Shown: positions 1-8,484 of the stretch, in pieces
Numbering within the stretch: the first letter of the stretch is position 1
How the letters are laid out: every line of letters starts with the position of its first letter
Assembly: GCF_025963695.1 (NCBI RefSeq)
Contig: NZ_JAOQAH010000021.1
Coordinates: forward strand, 26,580-90,579
DNA length: 64,000 nt
DNA from: Segetibacter sp.
GTDB taxonomy: Bacteria > Bacteroidota > Bacteroidia > Chitinophagales > Chitinophagaceae
Direction of reading: 5' to 3'
The notes under the pieces: generated by a model
What the model was told of the DNA's origin: nothing
Databases searched by the model: none
Seen by the model: the letters and a program-made list of their open reading frames with translations, nothing else
Program-made: the position numbers and the translations under genes

Positions 1-1127
1 GACATAACACCAGCCATAGGCATTGCAGTACCATTGTTTAAATAGCTAACAAGAGCTGAGGTGCCGGCACCTATTCCCATTTGCACACTTCCAAGTAGGG
101 CTGAGGCACTACCGGCATTTTTACTAAAGGGCGCAAGTGATAGGGCAGAGGTGTTCGGAAATGTAAAACCCTGGCAGCTTAGAAAAAGAAAACATAAAAT
201 AATTGTGCTATACAAACCCAAAAATCCAGAGATCGTACCCGTTAATAGCAGCATTCCAATAATTGACTGGCAGAGCAACGCGACAACCACAATTTGCTCA
301 CTTTTGTATTTTCTCAGCATGAGTGTATTCAGCTGGCTCGAAGTAATGAGTCCAATTGCAACGAGCGCAAAGATCCACCCATATTGTTTTTCCGACACTT
401 TATAAATTTCCATAAAAACGGAAGGGGAGCCAGCTATATAAGCATATAAGCCTGCTGACGCAATTGACCCGGCAAGAGCATAAGTATAAAATTGTGGCTC
501 TTTTGCAACACTTAAAAAACCTTTGATAATTGGTTTTGGCTTTAGCGAAAAGTTTGGATCGGGCTTCCTGCTTTCGGGTAAATATAAATGAACTGCTAAA
601 AGTACCAGACCTGCCATCATCGCTAGCACAGCAAATAAATAGTGCCAGCCAAATGACGAGGTTAGGTAACCGCCGAGGGTAGGAGCGATGATTGGCGAAA
701 CACCAATAACAAGCATTAACAGGGAGAAAACTTTGGCATTTTCACTCACCGGAAAAAGGTCTCTCACCATCGCTCTTGATGCAACCATTCCCGAACAGCT
801 TCCAAGCGCCTGTATTAATCGTAACCATATTAATTGATCGGCTGAAGTTGCTAAAGCACAACCTATAGATGCTACCAGGTACACTGACAGCCCAATGTAT
901 AAAGGTTTTTTACGACCATATCTATCTAACAGGGGACCGTACAACATTTGGCCAAACGAAATCCCTATAAAAAAACTCGAAAGTGAGAGCGAGATTTTAG
1001 CAACAGTAGTATGCAGATCTGCTGCAATAGAAGGAAACGCAGGCAAATACATATCAATTGAAAAAGGGCCGATCGCCGATAAAAGGCCTAGTATTATAAT
1101 GAGCTTAAACTTTTGAGTTCCCTTCAT
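1..1127 (-). CDS. Bcr/CflA family MFS drug efflux transporter (C-terminus outside the window)
   Basis: Reading the minus strand from the ATG at 1127 gives about 375 residues that run off the left edge. The family is usually close to 400 residues, so only the last part of the final helix is missing. The protein is strongly hydrophobic with the spacing of twelve membrane helices. The first helix ends in IDMYLPAFP, a hallmark of the Bcr/CflA group. Residues 64-74 (GPLLDRYGRKK) form MFS motif A between helices 2 and 3. Such proteins are proton-driven inner-membrane exporters of drugs or small metabolites; the substrate cannot be read here. It lies 117 nt upstream of and in the same direction as cysM's end, with repeats between. 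Confidence 0.85.
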   Translation of the reverse strand, partial: MKGTQKFKLIIILGLLSAIGPFSIDMYLPAFPSIAADLHTTVAKISLSLSSFFIGISFGQMLYGPLLDRYGRKKPLYIGLSVYLVASIGCALATSADQLIWLRLIQALGSCSGMVASRAMVRDLFPVSENAKVFSLLMLVIGVSPIIAPTLGGYLTSSFGWHYLFAVLAMMAGLVLLAVHLYLPESRKPDPNFSLKPKPIIKGFLSVAKEPQFYTYALAGSIASAGLYAYIAGSPSVFMEIYKVSEKQYGWIFALVAIGLITSSQLNTLMLRKYKSEQIVVVALLCQSIIGMLLLTGTISGFLGLYSTIILCFLFLSCQGFTFPNTSALSLAPFSKNAGSASALLGSVQMGIGAGTSALVSYLNNGTAMPMAGVM

Positions 1128-1163
1128 GCAAAAGAAAGGTTTTAAAATTGTGCCAAAAGGGGC

Positions 1164-1190
1164 GACTTTTGAGTTTTGACTTTTGAGTTT
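1164..1190. repeat. Tandem direct repeat, two copies of gacttttgagttt
   Basis: Two perfect 13-bp copies (1164-1176 and 1178-1190) are separated by one base in the short gap between the efflux gene and cysM. A third imperfect copy lies at 1108-1120, at the start of the efflux gene, and an inverted partial copy at about 1202-1216. No function is evident. Confidence 0.6.
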
Positions 1191-1243
1191 CTTGAAAGCC
1201 TAAACTCAAAATTTTAATCCCAGAACGCGAAACTCTACACTTT

Positions 1244-2125
1244 CTAATCAAACAAGTCGGAAGACAAATACCGGTCGCCACGGTCGCAAATGATGCAAAC
1301 TATGACGCCTGAAGTAAGTTCTTTAGAAAGTTCTATGGCTGCATGTACTGCCCCGCCACTGCTCATTCCGGCAAAAATACCTTCTTCGCGGGCAAGTCGT
1401 TTCGTCATAATGCGGGCATCTTTTTCATCAACTTCAATAATCCGGTCTATTCTCTCTTTTTTAAAAATCTTCGGCAGGTAAGCCTCCTGCCATTTGCGGA
1501 TGCCTGGAATATGAGAGCCTTCACTTGGTTGACATCCCACAATTTGAATATTGTTATTCTGTTCTTTTAAATATGCTGATACACCCATAATGGTTCCCGT
1601 AGTGCCCATTGCAGAAACAAAATGAGTTACTTTACCATCGGTGTCGCGAAATATTTCCGGTCCTGTGGTTCTATAATGCATCGCATGATTGTCAGGGTTT
1701 CCAAACTGGTTCAGCATTACATACCCACCTTTTTCAACCTGTGCTGTTGCATAATCTATAGCCCCTTCCATTGATTGTGCTTTTGGCGTTAAGATAACTT
1801 TCGCTCCAAAAGCCTGCATGGTCAGTACCCGCTCGCGTGTTGCATCTTCAGGCATAACGATTTCGATCTCTACTTCAAAAAGGCTTGCAATCATTGCAAG
1901 CGCTATACCTGTGTTGCCACTTGTTGCTTCTATTAGTTTAATGCCTGGCTTAATCTCTCCGCGGTCAATAGCTCCTTTGATCATTCCATAAGCCGCCCTG
2001 TCTTTTACGCTGCCTCCAGGATTGTTTCCTTCGAGTTTCGCATAAACGGTTACCGCCTTATTTGTAACAACTTTTTGTAATTCAACCATCGGTGTATTAC
2101 CAACGAGATCAAGTATTCCAGCCAT
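1244..2125 (-). CDS. cysM: Cysteine synthase B (O-acetylserine sulfhydrylase)
   Basis: 293 residues of a fold-type II PLP enzyme that makes cysteine from O-acetylserine and sulfide or thiosulfate. The PLP lysine is K41 in NNPGGSVKDRAA, and TSGNTG (68-73) binds the PLP phosphate. HFVSAMGTTGTI and CIICDRGDRYLS match CysM rather than CysK. The length agrees with the family, and alignment with known CysM runs from the GNTP motif at residue 9 to the C-terminus. The start ATG at 2125 fits the family N-terminus. No other sulfur gene is adjacent, so it is probably transcribed on its own or into the efflux gene. Confidence 0.93.
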   Translation of the reverse strand: MAGILDLVGNTPMVELQKVVTNKAVTVYAKLEGNNPGGSVKDRAAYGMIKGAIDRGEIKPGIKLIEATSGNTGIALAMIASLFEVEIEIVMPEDATRERVLTMQAFGAKVILTPKAQSMEGAIDYATAQVEKGGYVMLNQFGNPDNHAMHYRTTGPEIFRDTDGKVTHFVSAMGTTGTIMGVSAYLKEQNNNIQIVGCQPSEGSHIPGIRKWQEAYLPKIFKKERIDRIIEVDEKDARIMTKRLAREEGIFAGMSSGGAVHAAIELSKELTSGVIVCIICDRGDRYLSSDLFD

Positions 2126-2463
2126 TTTAATAAAATTTATTGATGCGGCTGCAAAGGTCTAGTATGAATACCAGATAAAGAAAATTTTAAAGGATTATGT
2201 GATTTTCGTGACGAAGGAAACCGGAGGTAAGTCACCGGGTTATTAAGTAAATAAGTTAAGCGACGGCTTATTACTCGAATTTGCTATTTCCATTAAGTTC
2301 TTGCTGTTGTTAATTTTGAGAAGGAGTGTAAGCGTTTTGGTATCAGCAATAGTATTTCAATGAAGCAATTGTTGCGTCGCACCCTTTTACAGTATTGCGT
2401 AAAATCAGCCTTAAAACATTCTCCGCGTACAGCTATTAATTAAAATTTATTAAAAATTTCATT
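2126..2463. other. Intergenic region upstream of cysM
   Basis: No gene of convincing composition is seen here. It holds one copy of the dispersed TGCGACGCAA repeat at 2371-2382, in minus orientation. The cysM promoter should lie close to 2126-2180, but I see no clean TAnnTTTG element. Confidence 0.5.
2371..2382 (-). repeat. Dispersed intergenic repeat, TGCGACGCAA class
   Basis: The minus strand reads GTGCGACGCAAC followed by aattgc. It has the core of the family described in the findings, a near-palindrome with TGCG/CGCA arms around a single base. Confidence 0.6.
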
Positions 2464-3090
2464 TTAGCTTAAGAAAGATGGCTTTGATTTTCTCAAATCA
2501 TTGAATAGAGTTATTGTCCTTAAAACTTTTCTTTTATTAAAACGCAGCTGAGCCTTGCCTTTTGTTGACACACCGTTTATGCCTGACACTCCTTGCATCG
2601 TCCATTTATAATTACGCATGTTTCTCTTGTACCATTTGTCTTTCCCGATTTTTGCCGGAAAAATATAAACCCTACCACTTTTTAATAAATGGTAGCTATG
2701 GGGGTTGTCTGTTACGTTGCTTGCCCAATCTTCTACTTTTATTAACGAATCGGAGGTAGCCGGATCTATTATATAACAGATTAATTTACCTTCTTCCGTT
2801 ACCGGGATGGCTGCTGCTACATGATATTTCCACATGTTTTTGAGATAGCCGATCTTTTTAAAAACGTAACCGCTAAAAACCCAGCCCTTGTAATTAGGAA
2901 TATTCCATTCATCCAGCAGGATGCAAATTGCATTTGCCCTGTCTTCGCAATCATTATTTGCATCGCTCCATCTGAAAAGGGAGCAATTTTTAAAAAATGC
3001 GAAAAGAAGCGCTGCCTGTTCTTTTGAAATGCCTGAACCTTTTTCTATTTCATCTGATAAGGACCCGGCGAAGATGGTTTTTATTATCAA
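2464..3090 (-). CDS. Protein-glutaminase-like putative deamidase
   Basis: 208 residues. The N-terminal part carries, in order and spacing, motifs I associate with protein-glutaminase (protein glutamine deamidase, Chryseobacterium type): FRW before a cysteine in DCEDRANAI (C48), a histidine in WKYHVAAA (H90), and an aspartate in YIIDPATS (D109), followed by a Trp-containing segment. These correspond to the Cys-His-Asp catalytic set. Known members are secreted proenzymes; here no signal peptide or pro-region is visible, and the C-terminal 50 residues are basic. The frame has no ATG near its start: TTG at 3090 lies 19 nt after an in-frame stop, so the start is uncertain and N-terminal loss is possible. 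It is a single gene between cysM and the flippase. The fold call is by recalled motif; substrate unknown. Confidence 0.65.
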   Translation of the reverse strand: MIIKTIFAGSLSDEIEKGSGISKEQAALLFAFFKNCSLFRWSDANNDCEDRANAICILLDEWNIPNYKGWVFSGYVFKKIGYLKNMWKYHVAAAIPVTEEGKLICYIIDPATSDSLIKVEDWASNVTDNPHSYHLLKSGRVYIFPAKIGKDKWYKRNMRNYKWTMQGVSGINGVSTKGKAQLRFNKRKVLRTITLFNDLRKSKPSFLS

Positions 3091-3200
3091 GCGTTTAGCG
3101 TTTGTTGGCTAAGATACTTAAGCACATTGCATTTTGTTTACCAAGATAAATTAGCAGGGCAAATGCGCGTTCTTGCTCCTGTAAAATTTGCGGCTGAGGA

Positions 3201-3214
3201 GTGTGACACAACGA
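3201..3214 (+). repeat. Dispersed intergenic repeat, TGACACAA class
   Basis: Reads GTGTGACACAACGA in the gap between the putative deamidase gene and the flippase gene. One of about a dozen related copies in the window. Confidence 0.55.
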
Positions 3215-3327
3215 AGAAGCACAATGTACCGATGGTGGCAACAAAAAGAAAAATACAATCTTGCGAAGTTTGATGACAATTGGTGCAACATGGCCGGCGC
3301 CCAAATCTGTTTTCCATACATTTGGCT

Positions 3328-4629
3328 ATGAAAAAGGCTTTGCTTGATAGCTTTCTTTGGCGCGGAATTTATTTTATCACAACACTTTTCCTAAATGTCG
3401 CCATCGCCAGGATTTATGAAGCTCCAAAAAGCGGCTGGATTTATTTTATCTCAAATAATTTTTACCTGGTTGTATTGATAGGAGGGCTGAGCCTTGATTC
3501 GAGCATGAGTTATTTTAGTGCCAGTAACAGAATTGCCGCCAATAAACTTGCTTTAATTTCTGTCATCTGGCCTTTTATCGTAGCGCTTTTAAGTATAGCC
3601 TGTACTATCTTTTTAATCAGGGGTAATTTTATCACTTCGGACTATTTGTTTTTATTCGTTGCAGGCGCTGCTTATACATTCGGGATATCGCTTAATAATT
3701 TTTTTACATCGCTGTTCTATGCCAGGCAGAACTATGCCGTACCTAATATCCTGATGAGTATTATAAATGCAATGGTTATTATTTTGATACCTTTTTTTAC
3801 CAAAGGTTATATGGGTTTAGACAGGGGGCAGTTTCTATATATTTATTTTCTGCAATTCATACTACAGGGTATAGGACTGGCTATTTTATATCTCGTTCTT
3901 TATTCTCCTGTAAGGCAATTACAATTTCCCTCTCTGCCCGAGTATAAAACGCTTTTTAGATTTGCAATAGTAGCCTTGTTTGCCAATATTGCTTATTACC
4001 TCATCAACCGTGTGGATTATCTTTTTGTTGAAGCCTGGTGTTCATCAAAGTCGTTAGGTAACTACGTGCAAGTGTCTAAGATGGGGCAGTTGTTTTTAAT
4101 TATTCCGTCTATTATTGCAAGCGCCGTTTATCCACAGGCAGCAAAAGGGGAAAACGCAAATATGGGAAAATACATTTTGCGAATTATTACGCTCTTTGTG
4201 CCATTATATCTATTAATCATTATTGTTTCGTATTTCTTTAGTAGCCCGGTTTTTATATGGTTGTTTGGTAAAACATTCGATGAAATGTACGTTCCGTTTC
4301 TTGTGCTGCTGCCGGGTATTCTTTTCTTGTCGATGCACACCGTTATAGCTGCTTTTTTTGGGGCGAAAAACAAACCTTCTTATAATGTAATAAGTACCGG
4401 GGCTGGCCTGGTGGTTGTGTTGATTGGAGATTTATTTCTAATAAAAAAAATGGGCATTACCGGTGCAGCCCTGGTAAGTTCGCTTGGTTATACAACCGCT
4501 TTTATAGTTTCAATGATACTGTTTATGCAAAAAACAGCAATTGGATGGCGGGATATTTTTACCACCGAAGTTTTTAAATTAAAAACCTATACTTCCCTTA
4601 TCGCTAATCGTTCTTTAAATTCAAAGTAA
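3328..4629 (+). CDS. Wzx-like polysaccharide/oligosaccharide flippase
   Basis: 433 residues from the ATG at 3328 (MKKALLDSFLWRG). The frame is open back to a TTG at 3280, but the added residues look non-coding, so the ATG is preferred. The protein is almost entirely hydrophobic helices separated by short polar loops, as in the MOP superfamily of lipid-linked sugar flippases, with a typical start (RGIYFITTLFLNVAIAR) and a late GAKNKPSYNV loop. It should move undecaprenyl-linked sugar units across the inner membrane. The stop codon overlaps the start of the glycosyltransferase gene by one base, which supports a joint role in surface polysaccharide or glycan assembly. Confidence 0.8.
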   Translation: MKKALLDSFLWRGIYFITTLFLNVAIARIYEAPKSGWIYFISNNFYLVVLIGGLSLDSSMSYFSASNRIAANKLALISVIWPFIVALLSIACTIFLIRGNFITSDYLFLFVAGAAYTFGISLNNFFTSLFYARQNYAVPNILMSIINAMVIILIPFFTKGYMGLDRGQFLYIYFLQFILQGIGLAILYLVLYSPVRQLQFPSLPEYKTLFRFAIVALFANIAYYLINRVDYLFVEAWCSSKSLGNYVQVSKMGQLFLIIPSIIASAVYPQAAKGENANMGKYILRIITLFVPLYLLIIIVSYFFSSPVFIWLFGKTFDEMYVPFLVLLPGILFLSMHTVIAAFFGAKNKPSYNVISTGAGLVVVLIGDLFLIKKMGITGAALVSSLGYTTAFIVSMILFMQKTAIGWRDIFTTEVFKLKTYTSLIANRSLNSK

Positions 4630-5780
4630 TGCATATTGTGGTTTTTCCGGGATGGTATCCGAGCAAAATAGATAAATTGAGTGGCGATTTTATTCAAAGA
4701 CACATGCATGCCATTGCTCAGAATTGTAGAGTATCTGTGGTGTTTCCGGTAAAAGATCACTCAATAATTAAGAGGGATGTTGTGACCATTAAAAATGGGA
4801 ATCTCACGGAACTATATTATTATTATCCGTCATTAAGTTCTATAAAATGGCTTGATAATCTGCTGTCTTTTCTGTGTTACAACTATTACTGTTTACAAAC
4901 TGCACGGTCGTTACACCGCGATGAAAAAATAAGTATTGCCCAATTGTATGTTTTGCAAAAGAATCATTTGATTGGCTTCCTGCTGAAGATGCTTTATAAA
5001 GTTCCTTATGTAGTTTCTGAGCAGTCTACATTGTACGTGGATGGCAGGTTTGAAAAAATGAGTGCAGTTAAAAAGAAGATTTTTAAGTGGGTATTTAGAA
5101 AAAGTGATTCTTTTCACGCGGTTTCAAATTACCTGTCTAATTCACTAAAAAGTAAACTTGCTATAGATAAAGAAGGTGTTGTGATACCCAACATTGTTGA
5201 TTCTGATCTTTTTTACTACAATCATGAGTTAACTAACGAAACGGTAACTTTTGTACATGTATCGAATATGACGCATCAAAAAAATGTGGAAGGGATGTTA
5301 CAGGCATTTGCAGATGTGAAGAAGGTAACAACAAATTTTATTCTAAATCTTGTTGGGCCTTTGCCGTCTTCTATCGGTTCTTTGGTAAATCAGCTAGACT
5401 TATCGCGGAATACGGTTATCTGGAATGAACGGAATTATAAGGAGGTTGCAGCAATAATGCAACAAAGCGATGTGTTTGTGTTTTTTACCCGTCATGAGAC
5501 TTTTGGTTGTGTAATAATAGAAGCCAACGCTTGCGGATTACCAGTAATTGTAACTGATCTGGAAGTAACGAGGGAATTAATTGAAGACAATTTTAATGGT
5601 GTATTTGTAGAAAGTGAAAATGTAAAAGACCTTTCAGATAAGATTTTATTAATGATTGGTAATCATCAAACATTTGATCCTATAGCAGTTTCGATACAAA
5701 CGCGTAACAAATTTAATTATCAGCGAATCGGTCGCGAATTTCTCAACTGGTTTAACCTCGTCAAAGAAAAATCTTTATAA
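4629..5780 (+). CDS. Family 4 glycosyltransferase
   Basis: 383 residues with GT-B fold features: an N-terminal Rossmann-like start (IVVFPGWYPSKIDKLSGDF) typical of GT4 enzymes, a middle FVHVSNMTHQKNVEGML segment that begins the C-terminal domain, and the EX7E element in HETFGCVIIEANACGLPVI. It should transfer a sugar from a nucleotide donor at the cytoplasmic face of the membrane. The ATG overlaps the flippase stop codon (TAATG), so the two are almost certainly co-transcribed and translationally coupled. The acceptor and sugar cannot be read. No polymerase or further transferases are nearby, so this is a small island, not a full polysaccharide locus. Confidence 0.85.
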   Translation: MHIVVFPGWYPSKIDKLSGDFIQRHMHAIAQNCRVSVVFPVKDHSIIKRDVVTIKNGNLTELYYYYPSLSSIKWLDNLLSFLCYNYYCLQTARSLHRDEKISIAQLYVLQKNHLIGFLLKMLYKVPYVVSEQSTLYVDGRFEKMSAVKKKIFKWVFRKSDSFHAVSNYLSNSLKSKLAIDKEGVVIPNIVDSDLFYYNHELTNETVTFVHVSNMTHQKNVEGMLQAFADVKKVTTNFILNLVGPLPSSIGSLVNQLDLSRNTVIWNERNYKEVAAIMQQSDVFVFFTRHETFGCVIIEANACGLPVIVTDLEVTRELIEDNFNGVFVESENVKDLSDKILLMIGNHQTFDPIAVSIQTRNKFNYQRIGREFLNWFNLVKEKSL

Positions 5781-5866
5781 TACTGCGTACTTTAAATAGG
5801 TTGATTTTTTTGTTTTTAATAGCCTTCCTTATCACTATTAAACTTTTTTACCCTGCTTACGCAAAA

Positions 5867-6373
5867 ATGAATTTAATTTGCTCTCCAATATCCTTGTTAA
5901 AACTTCAATCCACCCCAATACAAGTGAATACTAAAGATATTTCCCCCCTACATATTTTATTTGCGGATGATGATTCCGACGAATCATATTTGTTTAATGA
6001 GGCCCTCGAACATTCGCATTTAAACGTTGTATTATCACAGGCCAACAACGGCAATAGTCTTTTGTCGTTTCTTAAAACGAACCCCTTACCAGACCTTGTA
6101 ATTATTGATATTAATATGCCCCATAAAGATGGGCTTGAGGCGCTGGCTGAAATAAGAAGTTATCCCGAATTCTTATCACTCCCGCTTGTTATTTATTCGA
6201 CCACTACAAATTCAAAAATTATTGAAGCCAGCTTTCAGAAAGGCGCTAATTTGTTTGTAGTTAAACCTAATAATTTTGATGGAATGGTGCAGGTGGTAAA
6301 GAAAATCGGTGCAATTAATTGGAAAAACAATGGAAAGCCTTCAATTGAAAACTTTGTGGTGACAGAAGATTAG
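5867..6373 (+). CDS. Single-domain response regulator (CheY-like)
   Basis: 168 residues from ATG 5867. The frame is open back to a TTG at 5801, which would add a hydrophobic lead; I prefer the ATG. A receiver domain is clear: acidic cluster FADDDSDES, phospho-acceptor aspartate in VIIDINMPHKDG, a threonine-rich VIYSTTT and the conserved lysine in FVVKPNN. There is no output domain, only a short polar tail. The sequence resembles Rcp1-type regulators that serve hybrid or phytochrome-like kinases. No kinase is adjacent; the nearest is at 8485-9543 on the other strand. Confidence 0.8.
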   Translation: MNLICSPISLLKLQSTPIQVNTKDISPLHILFADDDSDESYLFNEALEHSHLNVVLSQANNGNSLLSFLKTNPLPDLVIIDINMPHKDGLEALAEIRSYPEFLSLPLVIYSTTTNSKIIEASFQKGANLFVVKPNNFDGMVQVVKKIGAINWKNNGKPSIENFVVTED

Positions 6374-6443
6374 CAAACACCAACCGCTATTTGTTTGGCA
6401 TAATTGTTTTTGTATTTCTAATATAACAATTAAAATTACTATT

Positions 6444-6617
6444 ATGCCACTCTCCAACGACAACCAGGATTATGGACAAAGCGATGAAAAAAACAAACAG
6501 AATAATACGCTTCGGAAAGCTGATGAAGATAAATTGACGACTGATGATTTGAAGGGAAAAAAAGTAGACCGCGACCCCGGAAGTGAAGAGGAGGAACCTA
6601 GTGAACAGGAGAAGTAA
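6444..6617 (+). CDS. Small acidic hydrophilic protein, function unknown
   Basis: A 57-residue frame beginning MPLSNDNQDYGQSDEKN and ending in a run of glutamates (EEEEPSEQEK). It is highly polar with no hydrophobic segment and looks intrinsically disordered. It is supported as a gene by its ATG, its composition (Asp, Glu, Lys, Asn, Gln rich) and the strong hairpin starting two bases after the stop codon. Small acidic proteins of this kind are common in Bacteroidota; no function is known to me. Confidence 0.6.
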   Translation: MPLSNDNQDYGQSDEKNKQNNTLRKADEDKLTTDDLKGKKVDRDPGSEEEEPSEQEK

Positions 6618-6618
6618 T

Positions 6619-6670
6619 AAAAATGCATAAAAAACGCAGGCCGTACAGCCTGCGTTTTTTATGCATTTTT
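6619..6670. terminator. Bidirectional terminator, 23-bp perfect stem
   Basis: Arms 6619-6641 and 6648-6670 are perfectly complementary around the six-base loop cgtaca. The GC core is ACGCAGGC/GCCTGCGT, flanked by A and T runs on both sides. It lies between the plus-strand small gene and the minus-strand DUF1569 gene and can stop transcription both ways. Confidence 0.9.
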
Positions 6671-6700
6671 ATGAAGAAATTTATAACTAAAGAGAAGAAC

Positions 6701-7150
6701 TTAGACCCCAAACTGCCTAAAATGGTGATCGAGATGTTTGTACATTCCGGCGCTCCATTCCACAGGGCTAAGCTTTCCAAAAAATGAGTGGGGGTACAAT
6801 GTTACTTTTTCAGGACCTCCTTTAGAAAACTTATCTATTAATTCCAGCAGTTTTGCTTTTTCTTTTTCGAAATTTCGCTGATCAATAACAAGAAAACTTT
6901 TATCGGTTGGTGTATTTTTTCCGAAAGGTTTTTCATTAGTAAAACGCGACCTCAAGAAGGGCCCAATTATTCGACCAATAAACATTCTTGGTGGATGCTT
7001 TTCACCTACGGCAACTTCCATCGCTGCACTGCAATGCGCAAGCATCTGGGCCACTTCCATTTTACCCCATAATCTCGCTGAGTTAGGTTGTAGTTTTTGC
7101 ATGCGTTGTTTTATCTCTTCAAGTGCTTCAGGTTGAAATAAATTTTTCAT
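6701..7150 (-). CDS. DUF1569 family protein (DinB-like fold)
   Basis: 149 residues that match DUF1569. The N-terminal helix is followed by QPNSARLWGKMEVAQMLAHC, where the histidine belongs to the metal-binding set, and the end has WSAGMYKHLDHHFRQFGV with further histidines. The spacing of these histidines resembles the four-helix DinB/YfiT fold that binds a divalent metal. The biochemical role of the family is not established. The gene is flanked by the bidirectional terminator on its 3' side and stands alone. Confidence 0.75.
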   Translation of the reverse strand: MKNLFQPEALEEIKQRMQKLQPNSARLWGKMEVAQMLAHCSAAMEVAVGEKHPPRMFIGRIIGPFLRSRFTNEKPFGKNTPTDKSFLVIDQRNFEKEKAKLLELIDKFSKGGPEKVTLYPHSFFGKLSPVEWSAGMYKHLDHHFRQFGV

Positions 7151-7367
7151 ATAAGTAGGTTAGTATTAATCACAATAAGTTGATACTAAGATAAATATTA
7201 AATGAAGAAGATGAGAATAACTTTCGACCCTGTTACAAAAATGACACCCCCAAACTGGCATTTCAAGCTTTTTAACTTCCGAGCTAACAAACTCAATTTA
7301 TCACGAGCGTGAGAGCTGGTATAATTTTGGCCAATAACAACTCGTACAATCATTAAATCTTGTAATC

Positions 7368-7733
7368 ATGAAAAAAATATTTGTTGCATTATTCGTACTT
7401 TCTTTTTCTTTGGCAAATGCGCAGGAAGAAGACAAAAGCGTACGAAAAGAAATAGCAAAAGATGCTAAAGCGACAGGTCGTTTTATAAAGAAAAGTGCTA
7501 AAGCGACAGGACGGGCAGTTTCAAAAGGGGCTAACGCAGCTGGGGGAAAAGCTGCTGAAGTTGCGTCTAAAGGCCAGTCAGAAATTGTTGATAAAACCTA
7601 CGAAGGAAAAGCAGGGCCTGGTGGTGAAACCGTTTATATAACCAATGAGTCGAAGTATTACTGGGTAGATAAAAAGGGCCACCGGCATTATGTAGAAGAG
7701 AGCAAGCTACGAGACAAACAACCTCAAGAATAA
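7368..7733 (+). CDS. Small secreted Lys/Ala-rich protein
   Basis: 121 residues. A signal peptide is evident (MKKIFVALFVLSFSLANAQ, cleavage after AQ). The middle holds two copies of a KATGRxxxK-type unit (KATGRFIKKS and KATGRAVSKG) rich in Ala, Lys and Gly. The C-terminal part, TVYITNESKYYWVDKKGHRHYV, resembles short basic-adaptor-like modules seen at the ends of many secreted Bacteroidota proteins. The product is basic and probably periplasmic or surface-bound. TAATTTTG at 7322-7329 may be its -7 element. A good hairpin terminator follows the stop codon. No function is known to me. Confidence 0.75.
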   Translation: MKKIFVALFVLSFSLANAQEEDKSVRKEIAKDAKATGRFIKKSAKATGRAVSKGANAAGGKAAEVASKGQSEIVDKTYEGKAGPGGETVYITNESKYYWVDKKGHRHYVEESKLRDKQPQE

Positions 7734-7750
7734 CAAACACTTTTTAAAAG

Positions 7751-7775
7751 GCCGCTTCGACTGAAGCGGCTTTTT
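7751..7775 (+). terminator. Rho-independent terminator
   Basis: Stem gccgcttc (7751-7758) and gaagcggc (7763-7770) with a four-base loop, then five T. It follows the small secreted protein gene and sits between it and the convergent purE. Confidence 0.85.
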
Positions 7776-7842
7776 AATGGAAGAATATTTTTGTGTCGAA
7801 ATTTTAAAGCTGCAATGCGTATTAATTGTACTACGGCTGCAA

Positions 7843-8394
7843 TCAGTATCTATCAAATTCATTCGGCCAACCTTCATCTAAAAGACCTTTTATTTTTTCC
7901 TCAACTGCCTTCTCCTGTGCTTGCATGAAACCAACTAGTTTTTCTGATACAGCTTCATCGCTCATAGCGATCATTTTCGCAGCTAAAATTCCTGCATTCT
8001 TTGATGCGTTTAATGCAACAGTTGCCACTGGCACCCCGTTTGGCATTTGCAAGATTGATAAAATTGAATCCCAACCGTCAATACTATTTGAAGATTTTAC
8101 AGGAACCCCGATAACTGGAAGGGGGGTGATGGCCGCTACCATTCCCGGCAAATGAGCAGCGCCTCCCGCTCCTGCAATGATCACTTTCAATCCTCGTTCT
8201 TTTGCTGTCCTTGCGTACTCAACCATCCGCAATGGCGTTCTATGTGCAGATACTACGGTTAGCTCAAAAGCGATTTCGAAATCTTTTAAAACATCCGCAG
8301 CAGCTTTCATTACTGAAAGATCACTGTCGCTACCCATGATTATTCCGACCAACGGTGTTGTAGAAAATGCATTTTGATCCTTCTGACCTGCCAT
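7843..8394 (-). CDS. purE: N5-carboxyaminoimidazole ribonucleotide mutase
   Basis: 183 residues of PurE, which converts N5-CAIR to CAIR in purine synthesis in the cytoplasm. Visible motifs are IIMGSDSDLSVMK near the N-terminus, SAHRTPLRMVEYA, and IIAGAGGAAHLPGMVAAIT, the substrate-binding core of class I PurE. The length is slightly above the usual 160-170 residues because of an extended N-terminus (MAGQKDQNAFSTT) and C-terminus. No purK is adjacent, so the partner must be elsewhere. It converges on the small secreted gene across a terminator. Confidence 0.93.
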   Translation of the reverse strand: MAGQKDQNAFSTTPLVGIIMGSDSDLSVMKAAADVLKDFEIAFELTVVSAHRTPLRMVEYARTAKERGLKVIIAGAGGAAHLPGMVAAITPLPVIGVPVKSSNSIDGWDSILSILQMPNGVPVATVALNASKNAGILAAKMIAMSDEAVSEKLVGFMQAQEKAVEEKIKGLLDEGWPNEFDRY

Positions 8395-8484
8395 TATAAC
8401 TAATTTAAATATTTATAGAATTCATAAAGTGCGTAAATATAATTATAGTAAAAGAATTAAGATAAGACGGAGCAGATGAGGAGC

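Noticed and set aside
3095..3304. Minus frame of 69 residues with a hydrophobic segment upstream of the putative deamidase
   Set aside because: It covers a dispersed repeat copy, is in another frame from the deamidase gene and shows no family features.
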